From contig CP154955.1 in the NCBI GenBank assembly GCA_039621445.1, positions 47,848,086 through 47,912,085 on the forward strand: 64,000 bases of DNA, given 5' to 3'. Of the stretch, positions 46,597-57,418 are shown piece by piece; the stretch's first letter is position 1; the number at the start of each line of letters is the position of its first letter. The notes beneath the pieces are model-generated. The model saw only the letters and a list, made by a program, of their open reading frames with translations, searched no databases and was not told the origin of the DNA. Made by a program: the position numbers and the translations under genes. Source of the DNA: Euglena gracilis (lineage: Eukaryota; Euglenida; Euglenophyceae; Euglenales).

Positions 46597-47534
46597 ATAT
46601 TCATATGGTTGGTGCAAACTTGAGCAGCACTTGGAGAACTGGCCAAATGGGGAGAGGGGGCACTCGGAAGCCATGTTTTGTTGGCTTCGGGATGCCCTGA
46701 AGGGGGTTTGAACAGGCCTGGAACTGGGCACTTGGATTATGGTACCAGGGACTTGTTCATATATGCTGATGACCGAAAGTCCTACACGTGATTATGTCCG
46801 TGATTTTGCATGATTTTGCGTGGCTCATGTCCAGGCCCAAAAAAATACGGGTTTCTCCGGTGTTTTCTATGTGCACTTTTTTGCTGGGGAAGACTTCGAA
46901 AAATTTCACCTCCAGCGGGGAAAAGTATTCATTTTACCCAAATGTGCAAGGAAATGCAAAAATACAGCCCAAATAATGGCAAAGGAAATGATAAAAAAAT
47001 GACAAAAATTTGGTCTTACGGGAAATCTTGGGCCAAAATGAGGAATTTTTTCAAAGTCACAGAACTACTTACTGACCAATCCCCAGGGGCAATCTGACCA
47101 CTCAGCCCAAAAATGGCCAAAATGAAAGGATTTCGGCCGAAGCCGTCCGGGTGACCAATTTTCCACCCGGTGTGGAGTGCCAGGCCGATGTTTTTTGACC
47201 CCCCAAAACGGCAAAAAGTCCATTTTGGGCACATTTCGGGAAAAAATTGTCAAAAATGCAACAAATTCTAGGCGAAGCACTGGAAGGAGAATTTGACCTT
47301 TTTAGGGCTGGGAGGTCCCCAAAACTTTTCAGGCGCTTTATGATTTTCACCTATATTTCTGGCCGATGGTCCAGAGCCAAAATAAAAACGCCAGTCGTGC
47401 AGCCCCATTGACAAGTTTTACTTCCTGTCCAGCTGGCCAAAGGGTGGCTGGACGTTAAGGATATTCTGTTGTTGGGGGTGCCAAAGCAGGCCAAAACGGC
47501 TGCCTAGCTCAAAAAAAACACGCGAAAGAAGCAC
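46597..47534 (-). other. Intron with a family-1-like interior
   Basis: 47100-47320 follows the family-1 interior (ttgaccccccaaaacggcaaa, ccattttgggcacat) but I cannot find its inverted termini. The remainder is unremarkable. Confidence 0.5.
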
Positions 47535-47722
47535 GCGGCCTGAACTGACGTCGACACTCGACCACAGCCGGATGGACTGCAGGTCGTAGTTCCCGCTGCC
47601 GCCGCGGTTGTAGCGGTACGGGTTGTACCCGAGGAACAGCTGGCTGTCCACGCTGAGATGGTTGGGAACATCCCATTGCTGCTTGCTGACCCACACCCCC
47701 ACGAGAGAATGGGCGTTGCTTT
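47535..47722 (-). CDS. LamG unit 2, fifth exon (C-terminal strands)
   Basis: From acceptor cgtag to donor gtgctt the exon reads ..SNAHSLVGVWVSKQQWD.. and later SQLFLGYNPYRYNRGG, then NYDLQSIRLWSS. A loop of Gly/Asn residues before a DLQSIRLW strand is typical of the last strands of LamG/concanavalin folds. It enters in phase 1 and leaves in phase 0, as in unit 1. A shorter exon starting at 47652 (acceptor ctcag, phase 2) is also possible and would remove about 23 codons not matched in unit 1. Confidence 0.8.
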
Positions 47723-47920
47723 CTACGTTTCTAAAAAAAAAAGTGTGATAAAACACTTCTGATCTCCGGGACTTGAGGCAAAAGAAAGCCAAAGCCAAAT
47801 GCATGTTTGAGACTTCTTCAGAAAATTGGGCAATTAGAGGAGGCACTTTTGGCCATTTCTGTTGATCCCCAAGAGGCAAAAAAAACCCGTCAGCCACTCA
47901 CCCTGGGAAATATCACACAC

Positions 47921-48039
47921 TGAGCAGTATGGCATGGCTGGGGAACGGGCTGTACACCACCCTGCCGTCGATGCTCAGGGTGTTGCCGGCCAGGGTCCAG
48001 CCCACGCCAACCCTTTCCATGATATGCACGGGTGTGGGA
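47921..48039 (-). CDS. LamG unit 2, fourth exon (IDG strand)
   Basis: Reads VGVGWTLAGNTLSIDGRVVY, the LamG signature where a strand leads into a conserved xDG turn. Acceptor ttcaag (phase 2) and donor gtgtgt (phase 1) mirror the unit-1 exon at 61352-61503, whose residues SHPSAHHV align with SPTPVHIM here. The donor has alternatives at 47919 and 47917. Confidence 0.8.
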
Positions 48040-48537
48040 CTTGAAAAATTCGCGAATCTTTTAGGAAGACAATTTTCCCTATGCATTCTGGCATTGTTCT
48101 TTTGTTGTATTTCTTTTTGCACTTTTCTTGTGGATTAATTGACAAAATAATATTTCTGTTTCTGTCGTTGTATATGGTTGAGCTACGTGGCATGCAGCAG
48201 GACAAGGGTGTATCAAAATTCTCCATCCCCAGTTGCAACGAAATCAAAACCCAGATGCCCGATTCCGGGCCCGCTCCACACACAGCCTTGTTTAGACCGC
48301 CTTTCGGGCATCCCGAAGCCGCTTTTGCCCAAAAGCAAACCACGGCTGCCGGGTCATCTGGCACGGTGTCTAACGAGGTTGCCTGAAGACCACCGCTCCA
48401 GGACGTGTCTAGAAACGTGTCACTGACACGACTTACTGCCTCCCCCCCCTCCCAGCCAGCTACTGCGTGACTACAAACCCCGCGGCAGTGGTTGGACGAG
48501 CTTTTGGAGAGTTACTGGGTGGGTGGGTGGGTTGGAC

Positions 48538-48596
48538 AGGGCGGACGTGGCCACGGTGTGGAACAGCCCGTCGTTCACGGTGAACCCTGCCGGGGG
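48538..48596 (-). CDS. LamG unit 2, third exon (NDGLFHTVA strand)
   Basis: Reads PPAGFTVNDGLFHTVATSA. The pattern NDGxFHTVA corresponds to the DGxWHxVA signature of laminin-G-like domains. Acceptor gcaag gives phase 0, matching the preceding exon. The donor is uncertain: ending at 48538 or 48547 gives the phase 2 needed by the next exon, but both GT sites are weak. Confidence 0.75.
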
Positions 48597-48711
48597 CTTG
48601 CTTCTTCTTCAGCAAGCCGGGAAGAGGGTGTGCCTCATGCCTTTGGGTGCCCATGTAAGGCACACCACACTCACCACAGCCACAAAAGGTTTTTTTTTTG
48701 GTCCCAGGGTA

Positions 48712-49111
48712 GTCTGGACCATACAATTTTTTACCGACCCCGGGGGGGGGGTCACTCCACTTTTTTAAAAACCAGTCAGTCACTCATTTTTGGAAAACCA
48801 GCCAGTCATTACCCCCCAGGGGGGGGGGGGTCGGCCACTCAGAAAAACGGCCACTTTCCAGTCACTCCAGGCCACTTTAGGCCAAAAAAAATTCCCCGGC
48901 GCCTTCGGCGCCGGGGTCACTCAAGCCAGTTTTGCCCACTCCTGGCCGACCCCCTGTGTGCACTGTGGCTGTTTCTTCCGACCTCCCGGGGGGGGGGGGA
49001 GGTTCCTGGCCAAAAACCAGTCAGTCACTGAAAAAAGTCTCTGAAAAAACCAGTCACCCACCCCTGGGGGGGGGGAGTCGGTCAGTGCTTAAGCAATTGA
49101 CTGGTCTGGAC
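48712..49111. mobile_element. Family-2 inverted-repeat element
   Basis: Left end gtctggaccatacaatttt, right end aagcaattgactggtctggac, inverted with a few mismatches. The interior closely follows 9455-9832, including ggcgccttcggcgcc in the middle, which can form a hairpin. Confidence 0.78.
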
Positions 49112-49506
49112 GCACCCACCCACCACCCTTGGGGAGACCCCCCCCCGTGGTCGGGGGACCACTTTTGGGGTGTCAATTTTTGGGTCCAAATCTTTTCGGC
49201 ATTTTGCAGCGAAAATAGAGGAGAAACACACCTCTGGCGCGGAACCCACTCGGCTTGATCCACCCTGAGGGGCGTGCGCACCCCCCCCAGGTCACCAAAC
49301 TTTAAAAAAAAATATCTGCGGCCACTACACAAAAGCAAATGGCTATTTCTTTGTCCCTGGCACTTTTGGCCTTGGGAGGGTGTGAAACCCCAAACCCCGC
49401 CCCCCCCCCTGCTGGGTGAGTGGAAAATGTTGCCCCCCCCCACACCTGCCGGTAGCTGGGGGGGGGGGGGACATTCCTCAAAGAGAAGCCGGGCCGGGTA
49501 GCTCAC

Positions 49507-49566
49507 CCGTAGACCGCCGAACTCGGAGGAGTAGATGGCGGTGTCCCCGAAGAAGATGGACCAGTT
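49507..49566 (-). CDS. LamG unit 2, second exon (20 codons)
   Basis: Reads NWSIFFGDTAIYSSEFGGLR between acceptor ggcaag and donor gtgagc, phase 0-0. Alternating hydrophobics followed by a GG turn suit the early strands of a LamG fold. The acceptor lacks a strong pyrimidine tract, so the exon may start somewhat upstream; the frame stays open to ..RRPPAADGK. Confidence 0.78.
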
Positions 49567-49753
49567 CTTGCCGTCGGCGGCAGGCGGACGTCGGCCAGTC
49601 CGGGGGGAGGGGGAGGGTTCCGGGCCCCGAATGGTTCGGCTGACATTGCCAAGTGAAATGTGGCCCTCTAATGTAATGGATGCATAATTGTTACGACTCG
49701 CATATATTATACATAACCTATATCTTATATTATTATATTATATTATTATATAT

Positions 49754-50169
49754 TACCCCCCCCCCCCTAGTCGTATGACCGGGTTCCTGCAACCTGTGAC
49801 CGGGGGGGGTGGTCATAACACCCCCCTAACCTGCAACCTGTGACCGGGGGGTGGTCATAGATGAGGGGGCGGTCGTAGGTGTGTGTGAAAACTGTCCCAA
49901 AATGGCATTTTTTACCCCCCCAAAATGTCCCATTTTTCAAAAATCCGGCGCTTCGCGCCGGCAGGGGGGACCTTATTTTGGGGGGGTCCATTTCATGGAT
50001 TTTTGCTCGGACCGGCCAGGGGGGGGACTTATTTTGGGGGGTTAAATTTTTTCGCAACCTGCAACCTGTGACCGGGGGGGGTGGTCATAACACCCCCATG
50101 ACCTGCAACCTGTGACCGGGGGGTGGTCATAGATGAGGGGTGGTCGTACGACTAGGGGGGGGGGGGGTA
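49754..50169. mobile_element. Family-4 TA-flanked element, complete
   Basis: Begins TACCCCC..tagtcgtatgacc and ends gtcgtacgactaggggg..GGTA, giving inverted termini with TA at each end. Interior repeats of cctgcaacctgtgaccgggg are arranged near both ends. TA ends are compatible with a Tc1/mariner-like non-autonomous element. Confidence 0.78.
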
Positions 50170-51456
50170 CATTCAAGATAACTTTCCCCCCTCAAACAAG
50201 GAACAAGGTGGAAAATAATGCATTTTTTCCTTCAAAATCAGGAGGTGCAACAAAGCTTCCGAACTGCCACAATGGCATGCCCCATGAACGGAAGCACAAG
50301 TTATTATAAGTATGTTATGTATAATTATGCCATTTGTGTTAAAAAAAAACAATATAATACTTACCAATTCTTTTTCAGCAAAGTTTTTGGGCACTCGAGG
50401 CTTTAGGACGCTGCTAAGTTATTTGGGACGGTCCCTTTTTGACGATAAGCTGGACGGGGATGCTCCTGTGGGGTGGATGCCAAGCTGCCGGGGTCGTGGT
50501 CTACCAGTGGACCGCACATCTGTCAGACACATGGCTTTGACGCACACGGTAAGGCAAGCAAACAAGGGAGAGAGAGGGGTCAGACCGCCAATCATGCCGC
50601 CTGAACGCTGGTGTATGTGTTCCCGAAGACCGGCACACCATGTAATCACAGACCGGCTCGGCCAAACTTTGAGGAGCCCATCCGCCAGCACAACTGCGGC
50701 TACTCAGGACGGTCCTTGAGCAGCAGCAGCGGCGGGGGAAATAATCCCGTCCCAACATGTTGTGTAAAGAATCCACGGGACAATTGGCCGAAAAAACAGC
50801 CATAGTTCGGCAAAATCGGATCAACAATGGGGGGAATTGATTACTCCTCGGACCATCGCCCATCCACCCAACATGTCAGAATGTGTTTCCCGACTTTGCA
50901 CCGTTCGACGCCCAAACGTTGTCCGCCCCTGAACGTCTGCTCAGGATGCTGTCAACAACGCCTGGACTGGCTGAACTGTCGGGGGTGGGTAAGCGTTGAC
51001 CTTGCCAGGGATGCCCCCCCCCATGTCCAAGGCACCCAATGTTCAGGGAATGTGTTGTTGACATGGGGGGGGGTCAACGACACGATGTGTGTTTCAATGA
51101 AAAACTTCAGGTAGTGTTTGGAAAAAAATGCCGTTGACACAGGGGGGATTTTCAACAACACAGTGTGTCTTGGACCGGGGGGGGATGGGTGGGTAGTTGG
51201 CGGGCGGGCGGGTGGGTGGGTAGGTTTTCAAGAACCTGCAGGATGGGTGGATCAGTCCAGCCGAACTTTTTGTGTATTTTTGTCCAATGGGGGGGGGGGT
51301 TCTGTTGCAGTTTGGTGCCACAGCGCCATTCAAAAAAAAAGGTGTTCACAGATGCGTGCTGTGTGTTGGGTGTCTGGGATGGGGGAACTTCTTAAGGGGG
51401 GTGGACCCGGGGGGTCCAGCCACTATCCATCTTGGGGGAAATACATCAAATAAATA

Positions 51457-51634
51457 TACCTCCCCCCCCAAGCCCAATGAACACTAAGGTGACAATCTAG
51501 ACGGTCCGAACGGGGGGTGTTCATTGGGCTTGGGGCACGGTTTCTGTGTAGATAAGGTATACCGTGACAATCTAGACGGTCCGAACACCCCCTGTTCATT
51601 GGGCAGGGGTGTTCATTAGGCATGGGGGGGGGTA
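51457..51634. mobile_element. Short palindromic TA-flanked element
   Basis: 178 bp from TACCTCCCCCCCCAAGCCCA to its near inverse (gggcatgggggggggta-like). Inside, gtgacaatctagacggtccg occurs twice as a direct repeat. It lies in AT-rich DNA with TA dinucleotides at both ends. Confidence 0.82.
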
Positions 51635-52379
51635 CATAAACAATGGACCTGAATTCGCTTCTATTGGGGTTACGGCAAAATGCAAAGCGAAACACTCAGT
51701 TCCCCTTCACCAGGTACCTCACCCCCAAAAATTGAACAAGGAAAGGAAGACAGAACTTTTCGGATTCACTGCCGAACACACGCATGGAAACAATGGCGGG
51801 CTGTCAAACAGAGCCTCTGGTGATTTCAAGGAAACCACTCTTTTATGGTGAATTTTTACACCTTTCTTGTTGCTTTTCACAGAGGTGCCCATATTTCCAA
51901 ATCGCCCAAATTTTTCTGGGCTATGTCAGGATTTCAACCATGTTTGTTCGTCACTAACTTTGCCGGAACTAATTCTATTTGGCCTAACTTGTACACCTAA
52001 CAATCATCTATAAGTAGCCTAAAGTTAGGCCTAACTCCTGACCCCATTCCATCAGTAACCCAAAAATTTTTGCCGACCCCCTGGATTCGTTCTACGACCC
52101 CTCCCCCTCCTGGGGGGTGGCCACATTACCAAGGCTGCCTTCTATTCATACCATTCCCCGGTACATCAAGGGCACGTTCTGGCCATCAAGATTACAATTT
52201 CGTTTTGTTTCAGTTTTGCTTTGTTGCCTCCCAGCCATTCAGGCGATCTTTGACTTTTCCCAAATTTGTAGGAGCAAATTTCATCCCCATACACAATCAC
52301 ACAGTAACAAAACACATGATCACACAATTCACAAAGTTCTGGTGAAAAATTTGTCCCTGTGCTGGTGACAGAATACCAT

Positions 52380-52451
52380 CCCCCCCCCCGATGGTGTCCC
52401 GTACCCGCCCTGTGGATGAGCCGGGAATAGGACACCATCGGGGGGGGGGGG
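52380..52451. repeat. Inverted repeat (hairpin)
   Basis: Arms ccccccgatggtgtcc and ggacaccatcgggggg are perfect complements separated by about 35 bp. It lies about 80 to 150 bases 3' (minus strand) of the LamG exon at 52533. Confidence 0.88.
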
Positions 52452-52532
52452 GCACGGTGCACCCGTTCAGTTCCTGGTGGGCGGCCATTCCGAGCCGGCC
52501 CGGGGTCTGTCAGCCAGGCCCGTCAGGTTCAC

Positions 52533-52627
52533 AACGACCTCGATGCTGACGATGGAGGTGGGCGGGGTCCCTTTGAGGTACGCCCCGACGTCACTGCCGC
52601 TGGCGACCGACCCCAGGTCCAGAAATG
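52533..52627 (-). CDS. LamG unit 2, first exon
   Basis: Acceptor ctttcacag is strong. The exon reads AFLDLGSVASGSDVGAYLKG and continues TPPTSIVSIEVV before donor gtgaac. It enters in phase 1, as required after the Ser/Pro exon at 55716, and leaves in phase 0. The frame continues open past the donor as VNLTGLADRP, so a later or GC donor is possible, but a TGA follows. Confidence 0.75.
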
Positions 52628-52639
52628 CTGTGAAAGGAG

Positions 52640-53390
52640 GGCAGAGCACGTGACGTTTCAAGCCCGCCAGGGGACCTCATGGGGGGGGGGGTCCTCCGGC
52701 TGGCAGACGGACTCGGCTGGCACGCAAAATTGGGCAAATAAGACCCGAATCCAGCTCGGTTCAGCCAACATTGCAACATCGGAAATACGCAAAAGTCTCC
52801 CCGAAAATTCCACAACACCATTGGGAAACTTCGACCCCATTGTTCACAAATGCAGAAGGGGACCTTGCCTACCTACCCCTCCGGGCAAAAGCCAGGGATT
52901 TTTTGAATTCCTGACGGTTCCCCCCGGGGGTCCAGAGACCAGGCCCGTCAGGTTCACAACGACATCGATGCTGACGATGGAGGTGGGCGGGGTCCCTTTG
53001 ACGGTACGCCCCGACGTCACTGCCGCTGGCGACCGACCCCAGGGTCCAGAAATGCTGTGAAAGGAGGGCAGAGCACGTGACGGTCAAGGTCCCGCCAGGG
53101 GCCTCATCCTTCAGGCTGGCAGACGACTGGCTGGCACGCGAAGAAAACTGGGCAAAATAAGGGAAATAAGACCCGAAAAATCCAGGTTCAGCTTCAAAAC
53201 ATTGCAACAAATCGCAAGCACACAAAGGTCTCCCCGAAAAATTCCACAACACCGTGGGAAAACTTTCGGACACAGTGTTCACAATTGCAGAAGGGTGAAC
53301 CTTGCCATACCTTACCCCCTCCAGGCCAAAAAAGCCAGGGAAAATTTTTTGAATTTTTCCTGACGGTTTCCCGCCCGGGGGGTCCATAGA
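52640..53390. repeat. Local duplication around LamG exon 1
   Basis: About 430 bp (52530-52910, the exon and upstream intron) are repeated at 52955-53390. The second copy differs largely by extra bases in homopolymers. Beyond 53390 the sequence becomes a series of A, G and C runs. Confidence 0.85.
52958..53054 (-). pseudogene. Frameshifted duplicate of LamG exon 1
   Basis: Same splice sites as 52533-52627 (acceptor ctttcacag, donor gtgaac) but 97 instead of 95 nt, because of extra bases at 52999-53003 and 53042-53044. In either phase the LDLGSVASG reading is lost. It is a broken duplicate or an assembly artefact. Confidence 0.75.
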
Positions 53391-55715
53391 GGGGGAAAAA
53401 CCACTTTGGGGGTTGGGTCAAACTTCCAAGTTCAAAAAAAAAAAAACTCGGTTGCTTCGCGCTGAAAAAAAAAAAAAGGCCAAAAAAAACTGGGTAACAA
53501 AAAAAGTAAAAAAAAAAACAAAACCCCCAAAAAACTCCGGCGGAAGAGGGAACACAGGGGGGGGGGGCGGGGCCAGGGGGTCGGGGCCCCCCCCCCCCCA
53601 GGTCCAAAAACTTTAAAAAAACGAAAAAAAAAAAAAAAAATCCGTGGGGTCCAAAGGAAAATTTGGGGCCCCAGGTGCCCCAGGTTGAGGGTAGGGGGGC
53701 TGTTGTCGGAAGGGGGGGGCCTGGCAAAAAACAAAACAAAAAAAAAAAAACTTCGCACCGGTTTGGTTTGGGATAAGGGGGGCGGCCATTTGTGGAAGCA
53801 AACAAAACCGCGCCTCCAACAACGCGTGTATCAAATATACAACCATCTCAATCCCGAACCACTCCCAATGCCGTCACCAGGAAGTTTTTATGACTCCTGA
53901 AACCATGGAGACATTGTTACGTGGCAGGAAAAAAATACACCGCTAGCCCTGCTAGCGGGGGGGGGGTCCATTGGGATTTCCAATAGACAAATTTGGACCA
54001 GTGGAGTCGAGCCTCCCCAGCGGGGGTAATGCGAACCCTTTAGCTATAACCTACGTGGGCCTCATTCAGGAAAAGATTGAATCAAGCACTATGCTTGGGC
54101 AAAAAAAGACCAGAAAATATGTGCTCCACAAAAGCGTTTTAGTGACGTGCATCAAGGAGTTTTTTTTGCAAATGAAACAAACAAGCGACAGCGTTTTCAT
54201 CTTATTTTTCAGCCAAGGCAAACGTGAATGTGAAAATTTTTCGCCAAAATGCTTTGATGGCACGTTTTTCCAGTCCTGTCGCGCACTGTGTGACCCAAAA
54301 ATACTATGGTGGTTGGCTAGGTGTTTGCAGGGGGGATTATGCAGCAATTTTTTTCAAAATTATGAGGGATTATGCAGTATTATGCGAAAAAAATGCGGAA
54401 TAAAAGTAAACAAATGCATACATCCCATACCCATGCATTCTTGTGCAAAAGAACAAGTAGCAAGAAAAAAATACAATGCAAAGAATTTTGATTTATTGTG
54501 CAAATAAAAAAATTTACAACAGAGAACAAATTCATTTAAAACACTCCACAACACTTTTTGAGTTTATTAAAATGAAATTTCATGTGGATCTATTTTTCCA
54601 TTTCGAGATAAACATTTTCATCAACATTTTCTTCAATTTTGGTCTTCAGCAAAAGAAGAACAAACACTTTAGAATATTGTGAACAACTTCAAAAAATAAA
54701 GAATACGACTTTTTTGTAAAAAGAAAAAAGCAGCAGCCATGCAAAAGGCAAAAAAAATAATCAATATATGGTGTCTGGGGAGGGGTGGTCAGCAGCCCCC
54801 ACCACCTTGACCCGATCTTGACTTTATCAGGAAATCTCTTGGGGGCCAGAGGGGGGCGGGGTCCAGACTGCCAGCTAGAGAAAGGTGCTGGCATGGAAAA
54901 AAGCTGAAGTCTGGAACCCCCCCCCTGGGAGATGGGGTCGGAAGGGGTGGGCATAAACAGGTAAATGGCCCAAATCCAACTGGGCGGGATTCTGCAGCCG
55001 AGTTTTTGAGGCAGAGTGACCCCCGCCTTCAGAAACTCCCTGCTTCCCATACATCCCTGCCTCTCTGAAAACCAACTTGACTGCCAAATAACAACCCCCT
55101 CCTCTGCAGACAATGGGCAAAAGAAACAGAAAAAGAAGAATGGGGGGGGGGATGAAGAGTCTGAAACTGTGGTGAAAAGGTTTGAAACCACAAAAAAAGT
55201 AAACCTGGACCTGCGGGTCTGTTTTGGGCCTTGTGCGGGGATTATGTGGGATTATGCGGGATTATACGGTCAAAGTTTTTTCACCAATGCTCAATTGTCA
55301 TTTCTACGAAGAAAAGAATGCAGAAAATGATCGAAAATGACAAAAAAATGTTCTCTGAAACAGAAAGCAACTGTTAAAAATTTTTTTCAAATATTCCCAA
55401 AAAAAGCAAATCATGCGAGATATTACGGGGTTTTGCGGTGTGCATCCCCCCCCTCTGTGTCTGTACCCCGGCTGGAGAGCATTGTTCAGGGCCAGGGGAA
55501 AAATATCCCGGCCCCAAATGGACTGAAATGGACCGGGATGGAAATATTCCTGCCACCCGGAACATTCCGGAATACATTGACTGCCAGGGTAAAACTTTCG
55601 GCTGCCTTCTGGCCTTAAAGGGCTCTGGGGGGTCTCAACCTGCCTGGGCAAGGAAATGTTGTGTCAAATGCCCAAGTGTGAGATAACAACAACAGCCACA
55701 GGGGAAGGAGGTCAC
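53391..55715 (-). other. Intron rich in homopolymers, otherwise featureless
   Basis: 53430-53640 is a patchwork of A, G and C runs. The rest to 55715 is AT-rich with no recognised element or exon. A stretch at 55440-55620 is open in several frames on both strands but lacks splice support. Confidence 0.5.
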
Positions 55716-55784
55716 CTGCGGGGCTCACCAACGGGTAGAAACTGGGCGATGGGACCGGTGACGGGGAGGGGGAGGCGTCCGGCA
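55716..55784 (-). CDS. Long Ser/Pro exon, 69 nt, between the two LamG units
   Basis: Acceptor ccacag and donor gtgacc enclose 69 nt in phase 1-1, encoding PDASPSPSPVPSPSFYP followed by LVSPA. It is three codons longer than the standard module and contains an aromatic pair. It links the Cys exon of unit 1 (which ends in phase 1) to LamG unit 2 (which begins in phase 1). Confidence 0.87.
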
Positions 55785-57294
55785 CTGTGGATGGGGGCAG
55801 GGTGGGAATGGAGAGGCTGCTTGTGAACCCCCCCAGGGGGGGGTCACTTTCCATTTTCAGTCAAAAAACCAGCAATCCACAGCCTACCCCCTGGAGGGGG
55901 GGGGGGCAGGGATGGATGGGAAGCCTTGAGGGGGGGGGGGGGGTCAGGCCCCCCGCCTGACATGGGGGGGGGGTGGGGGTGGGGTGGGTCAGACCCCCCC
56001 TCCTACCTCGAAACTGAGGGGGGGGGCCGAAATTTTTTCGATTTCATGGACGGGCAAAGGGCCGGAAATCGGGTCGGAATCGGTCAAAAACCCCTGATTT
56101 TTCTTTGAAAATCGATCCAAAAATGCTCATTTGTTGAATTTTTTTGAACATGTTTTTGGGGGAAAACACCAACACATCAAAAAATGGGCAATATGGCCAA
56201 AAGTCAGCAAAAGGGGTGTTTTTTTGCTCATTTTCTGGCGCGCAGCGCCGGAAGAAAATTTTCTGCTATTTTTGGCACCTGTCAAGGAGGGGGGGTGGGG
56301 GGTCCGGAGCCCCCCCCCCACATCTAGGGGGGGGGGGTGGTCCGGCCCCCCCCCCTACCACCTTACCCCCCAAGGGGGGGGGGGGTGGTCGGGACCCCCC
56401 CCCTACCACCTACCTCAATACCGAAGGGCTTCCCATCCATCCCTGGGGGGGGGGGGGGGGAGCTCAGCCGAAAATGGTCAAAAATCAAAAAGCGTCGACC
56501 CAAACCACAAAAAAATACCCCTTTCCCTCCAGGTTGGCAAGGGATACTCTAGGAGGGGGTGTTTGACCGTCACAAACCACCCAAAATGGCATTTTGATAA
56601 TCTCCGACCTTTTCTGAAAAATCTGGGTGTTGTGTCAGAAAAAATTCTTTGCAGTTAGAAAAAAACCTTCAACCCCCCTTTCCTGATCATTTTGGACACT
56701 CACTCCAATTTCTGGTCCTCCGCACAATAAAATCTCAGCTCAACCCCTGTCAGATCCCTGTCAGACCTCCTCTCCTGGCTCCAATTCAGTATGGTTCATC
56801 ACGTCGATGGTGGCGCAACATGGCCCTCGAAAAATGCGATACAAATAAAACACAAAAAAAAAACGGGATTGCTCCAAAATCCTTTCGGGGCTCCCCAGGA
56901 TGGACGCTTTTTGTAGGAGAGCACTTAAAGAAAAATGTCACCCCAGCAAGAAGCATTTTCCATTTTGCTTGAAAGTATGCAATTTGTCGACAAGGAAATG
57001 AAAAAAAAAGAAAACAAATAAATGACAAAAGTTTTGTCTCGGGGGAAAATTGGGGACAAAAAGGGGCCAAAAATTTACAAAATGAAACTTTTTTCGGCAA
57101 AAAAAAATTGAAAAAATGCCAAAAAATACACAAAAAACAGCAAAAAATGGAAATTTTTCCAAAATCAAAAAAAAACAAAAAATCACTTGACAAAAAAACA
57201 CGTTTGTGTTCCCCCCTTAGTCATCTCCAGAGGGGGAAAGAGAGCCCAAAATAGGGATAAAATGGGGATGGAATGATGGAGAGAAGGCACACAC
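55785..57294 (-). other. Intron with G/C-run repeats
   Basis: Between about 55925 and 56450, blocks of ggtcggnnccccccc and taccaccttaccc alternate, with long G and C runs. 56840-57200 is A-rich with ccaaaaa repeats. No exon is seen. Confidence 0.5.
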
Positions 57295-57418
57295 CGGTAC
57301 AGGTGGAAGGGCCCCCCACAGGGAAGTAGCACCAGCCGGTAGCGCTTTCCACGACCAGGGTGCCTCCGGAGAAGGTCAACTTCCCGATGAGGGTGGCCTC
57401 CGTGCGGGGACAGGCGCG
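57295..57418 (-). CDS. Cys exon of LamG unit 1 (41 codons)
   Basis: Acceptor ccgccag (phase 0) and donor gtgtgt (phase 1) enclose 124 nt reading RACPRTEATLIGKLTFSGG and then ..WCYFPVGGPSTCT. It shares length, phases and three Cys with 46057-46180. The sequence SGGTLVVESATGWCYFPVGG suggests a small beta-rich module; I do not recognise the family. Confidence 0.85.

Larger units (their letters stand above)
49567..52532 (-). other. Intron with TA-flanked elements
   Basis: Includes a complete family-4 element (49754-50169), a palindromic TA-flanked element (51457-51634) and a hairpin (52380-52451). At about 50495-50535 a good pyrimidine tract precedes a short open stretch, but I cannot support it as an exon. 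Confidence 0.5.

Noticed and set aside
46268-46610. Possible satellite made of C and G runs
   Set aside because: The segment has clear inverted ends and an exact 8-bp target duplication, so it is a transposable element.
50495-50535. Possible 30-nt phase 1-1 micro-exon on the minus strand (acceptor tcaaag, donor gtagac)
   Set aside because: There is a fair pyrimidine tract, but the encoded peptide matches no module and the length alone has little weight.
55438-55686. Cys-containing frame on plus and a Pro/Gly-rich frame on minus
   Set aside because: No convincing splice sites or similarity to other modules in the window; both frames are short.
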